Source: Gemmatimonadota bacterium (GTDB lineage: Bacteria; Gemmatimonadota; Gemmatimonadetes; Longimicrobiales; Gaopeijiaceae). From it: a DNA stretch of 5,811 nucleotides. Under the pieces are notes generated by a model, which saw only the letters and a program-made list of their open reading frames with translations, made no database searches and was not told where the DNA came from. The stretch spans positions 1 through 5,811 of the forward strand of contig JAHEKK010000232.1 in assembly GCA_024638395.1 (NCBI GenBank). The letters are read 5' to 3'. A program made the position numbers and the translations under genes. This document shows, piece by piece, positions 5,127 through 5,811 of the stretch. The stretch's first letter is position 1; each line of letters starts with the position of its first letter.

Positions 5127-5811
5127 TCAGTCCCCCGGAGGGATGTTCTGGTTCATCCTGAATCGGTTATCGGGGTCGTAGGTCTTCTTCACCCTGCGAA
5201 GGCGCGCCCATGCGTCTCCATAAACCGTCTCGAGTCGCTCTCCCTCCTCGGCGGTGAGGAAATTCACGTAGGCGCCACCCATGGCGAACCGCGTGGTCCC
5301 GGCGAACACGCCCCGGCACCAGGCGACACAGTCCGTGTCCTTGGCCGGGTCGTCCCATCGGCCGTGGACGTTCATCAGGAAGGCCGCGTCCCGGCCCCGG
5401 TAGGCCGTATCGGCGCTGGGGACGCGGCTCTGGGCTCCTCCGAGTTGACCGATGAAGATCTCGGTCTGGGGATCGGGCAGCTTTCCTACGGCCTCCAGGA
5501 CGGTGTCGATCAGCCCGTCGGTGAGGCCCTCGAAGTCGTGGCTCTTCCAGTAGTTGCGCGCCCCGGGAGTCAACAAGGGGTCAAATGCCCGCTGCCAGTC
5601 GACGAATGAATGCGGAGAGATCACGTCGGCGATGGGGTTGCCCAGGGCCCGGAGTGGGGCCAGCGCCTCTTCCCCGGCGTCCATGTCGCCCGCGTACATG
5701 GCCGCCAGGACGAGGACCTCCGTCCCGTGGACCTCTTCCGGGAGGAAGGGCAGAGGCGGAGCTTTTCGGAGGACCACCCATACGGTGACTTCGTCCGGAG
5801 CCGAGTCGGTG
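5127..5811 (-). CDS. FAD-linked oxidase of the berberine-bridge-enzyme (BBE) type, C-terminal half, cut by right edge
   Basis: The frame is open from the right edge to TGA at 5129-5127, giving 227 complete codons. In-frame codons continue upstream of the GTG at 5777 (DSAPDEVTVWVVLRKAPP), so that GTG is internal and the true start lies outside. The C-terminus is a typical BBE domain: GGAYVNFLTAEEGERL, then YGDAWARLRRVKKTYDPDNR and FRMNQNIPP. Before it lie segments usual for the substrate domain of bacterial FAD-binding oxidoreductases of this family: PFLPEEVHGTEVLVLAAMY, PLRALGNPIADVI, WQRAFDPLLTPGARNYWKSH and FIGQLGGAQSRVP. The FAD-binding PCMH domain, with any covalent flavin attachment residues, is beyond the edge. 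Full members have about 450-500 residues, so about half is visible. They oxidise alcohols, sugars or related compounds using FAD and oxygen; the substrate cannot be told here. The gene is convergent with the cupredoxin gene, and no functional link is shown. Confidence 0.9.
   Translation of the reverse strand, partial: TDSAPDEVTVWVVLRKAPPLPFLPEEVHGTEVLVLAAMYAGDMDAGEEALAPLRALGNPIADVISPHSFVDWQRAFDPLLTPGARNYWKSHDFEGLTDGLIDTVLEAVGKLPDPQTEIFIGQLGGAQSRVPSADTAYRGRDAAFLMNVHGRWDDPAKDTDCVAWCRGVFAGTTRFAMGGAYVNFLTAEEGERLETVYGDAWARLRRVKKTYDPDNRFRMNQNIPPGD

Noticed and set aside
5775..5777. GTG at 5777-5775 as the true start of the FAD enzyme
   Set aside because: Family sequence continues in frame upstream to the window edge (DEVTVWVVLRKAPP), so the codon is internal and the gene is cut by the edge.
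1..5811. Mobile element, prophage, CRISPR, tRNA or rRNA content
   Set aside because: Both strands were read. No transposase or integrase motif, terminal repeat, spaced direct-repeat array, or tRNA-like cloverleaf was seen.

Overview
The window is strongly GC-rich with a heavy G/C preference at third codon positions. It holds six protein-coding genes and no RNA gene, transposon, CRISPR array or prophage part. Three features together suggest an environmental bacterium, Gemmatimonadota first and Acidobacteriota second: an ADOP-type MacB/FtsX double permease with no ATPase beside it, a small lipoprotein with an acidic, proline-rich stretch after the lipid cysteine, and secreted M24 peptidases of the Xaa-Pro type. 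This placement rests on gene style only and no marker gene is present.

Layout from left to right. (1) 1-500, minus strand: the N-terminal part of an exported M24-family peptidase that runs off the left edge. (2) 501-590: a divergent intergenic region with a short GC hairpin. (3) 591-836, plus: a GlsB/YeaQ-type three-helix membrane protein with a GTG start. (4) 873-3326, plus: an 817-residue ADOP-family permease, 36 bases downstream and possibly co-transcribed. (5) 3376-3711, minus: a CsaA-type tRNA-binding-domain chaperone, convergent with the permease. (6) 3795-4298, plus: an Lrp/AsnC regulator, divergent from csaA across an 83-base gap that holds a -10-like box and a dyad. (7) 4299-4408: an intergenic region with a GAGTGTG repeat cluster and hairpin. 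(8) 4409-5065, plus: a cupredoxin lipoprotein with a complete type 1 copper ligand set. (9) 5127-5811, minus: the C-terminal half of a BBE-type FAD-dependent oxidoreductase that runs off the right edge.

The genes do not form one obvious pathway. The M24 peptidase, permease and cupredoxin all act at or beyond the cytoplasmic membrane, while CsaA and Lrp are cytoplasmic. The gene order, with two convergent pairs and two divergent pairs, looks like ordinary chromosome made of small independent transcription units. I see no new multi-gene system. The points most worth a second look are the copper site fused behind a beta-sandwich domain in the lipoprotein, the repeats and hairpin ahead of that gene, the dyad in front of lrp, and an AT-richer C-terminal tail on the Lrp protein.
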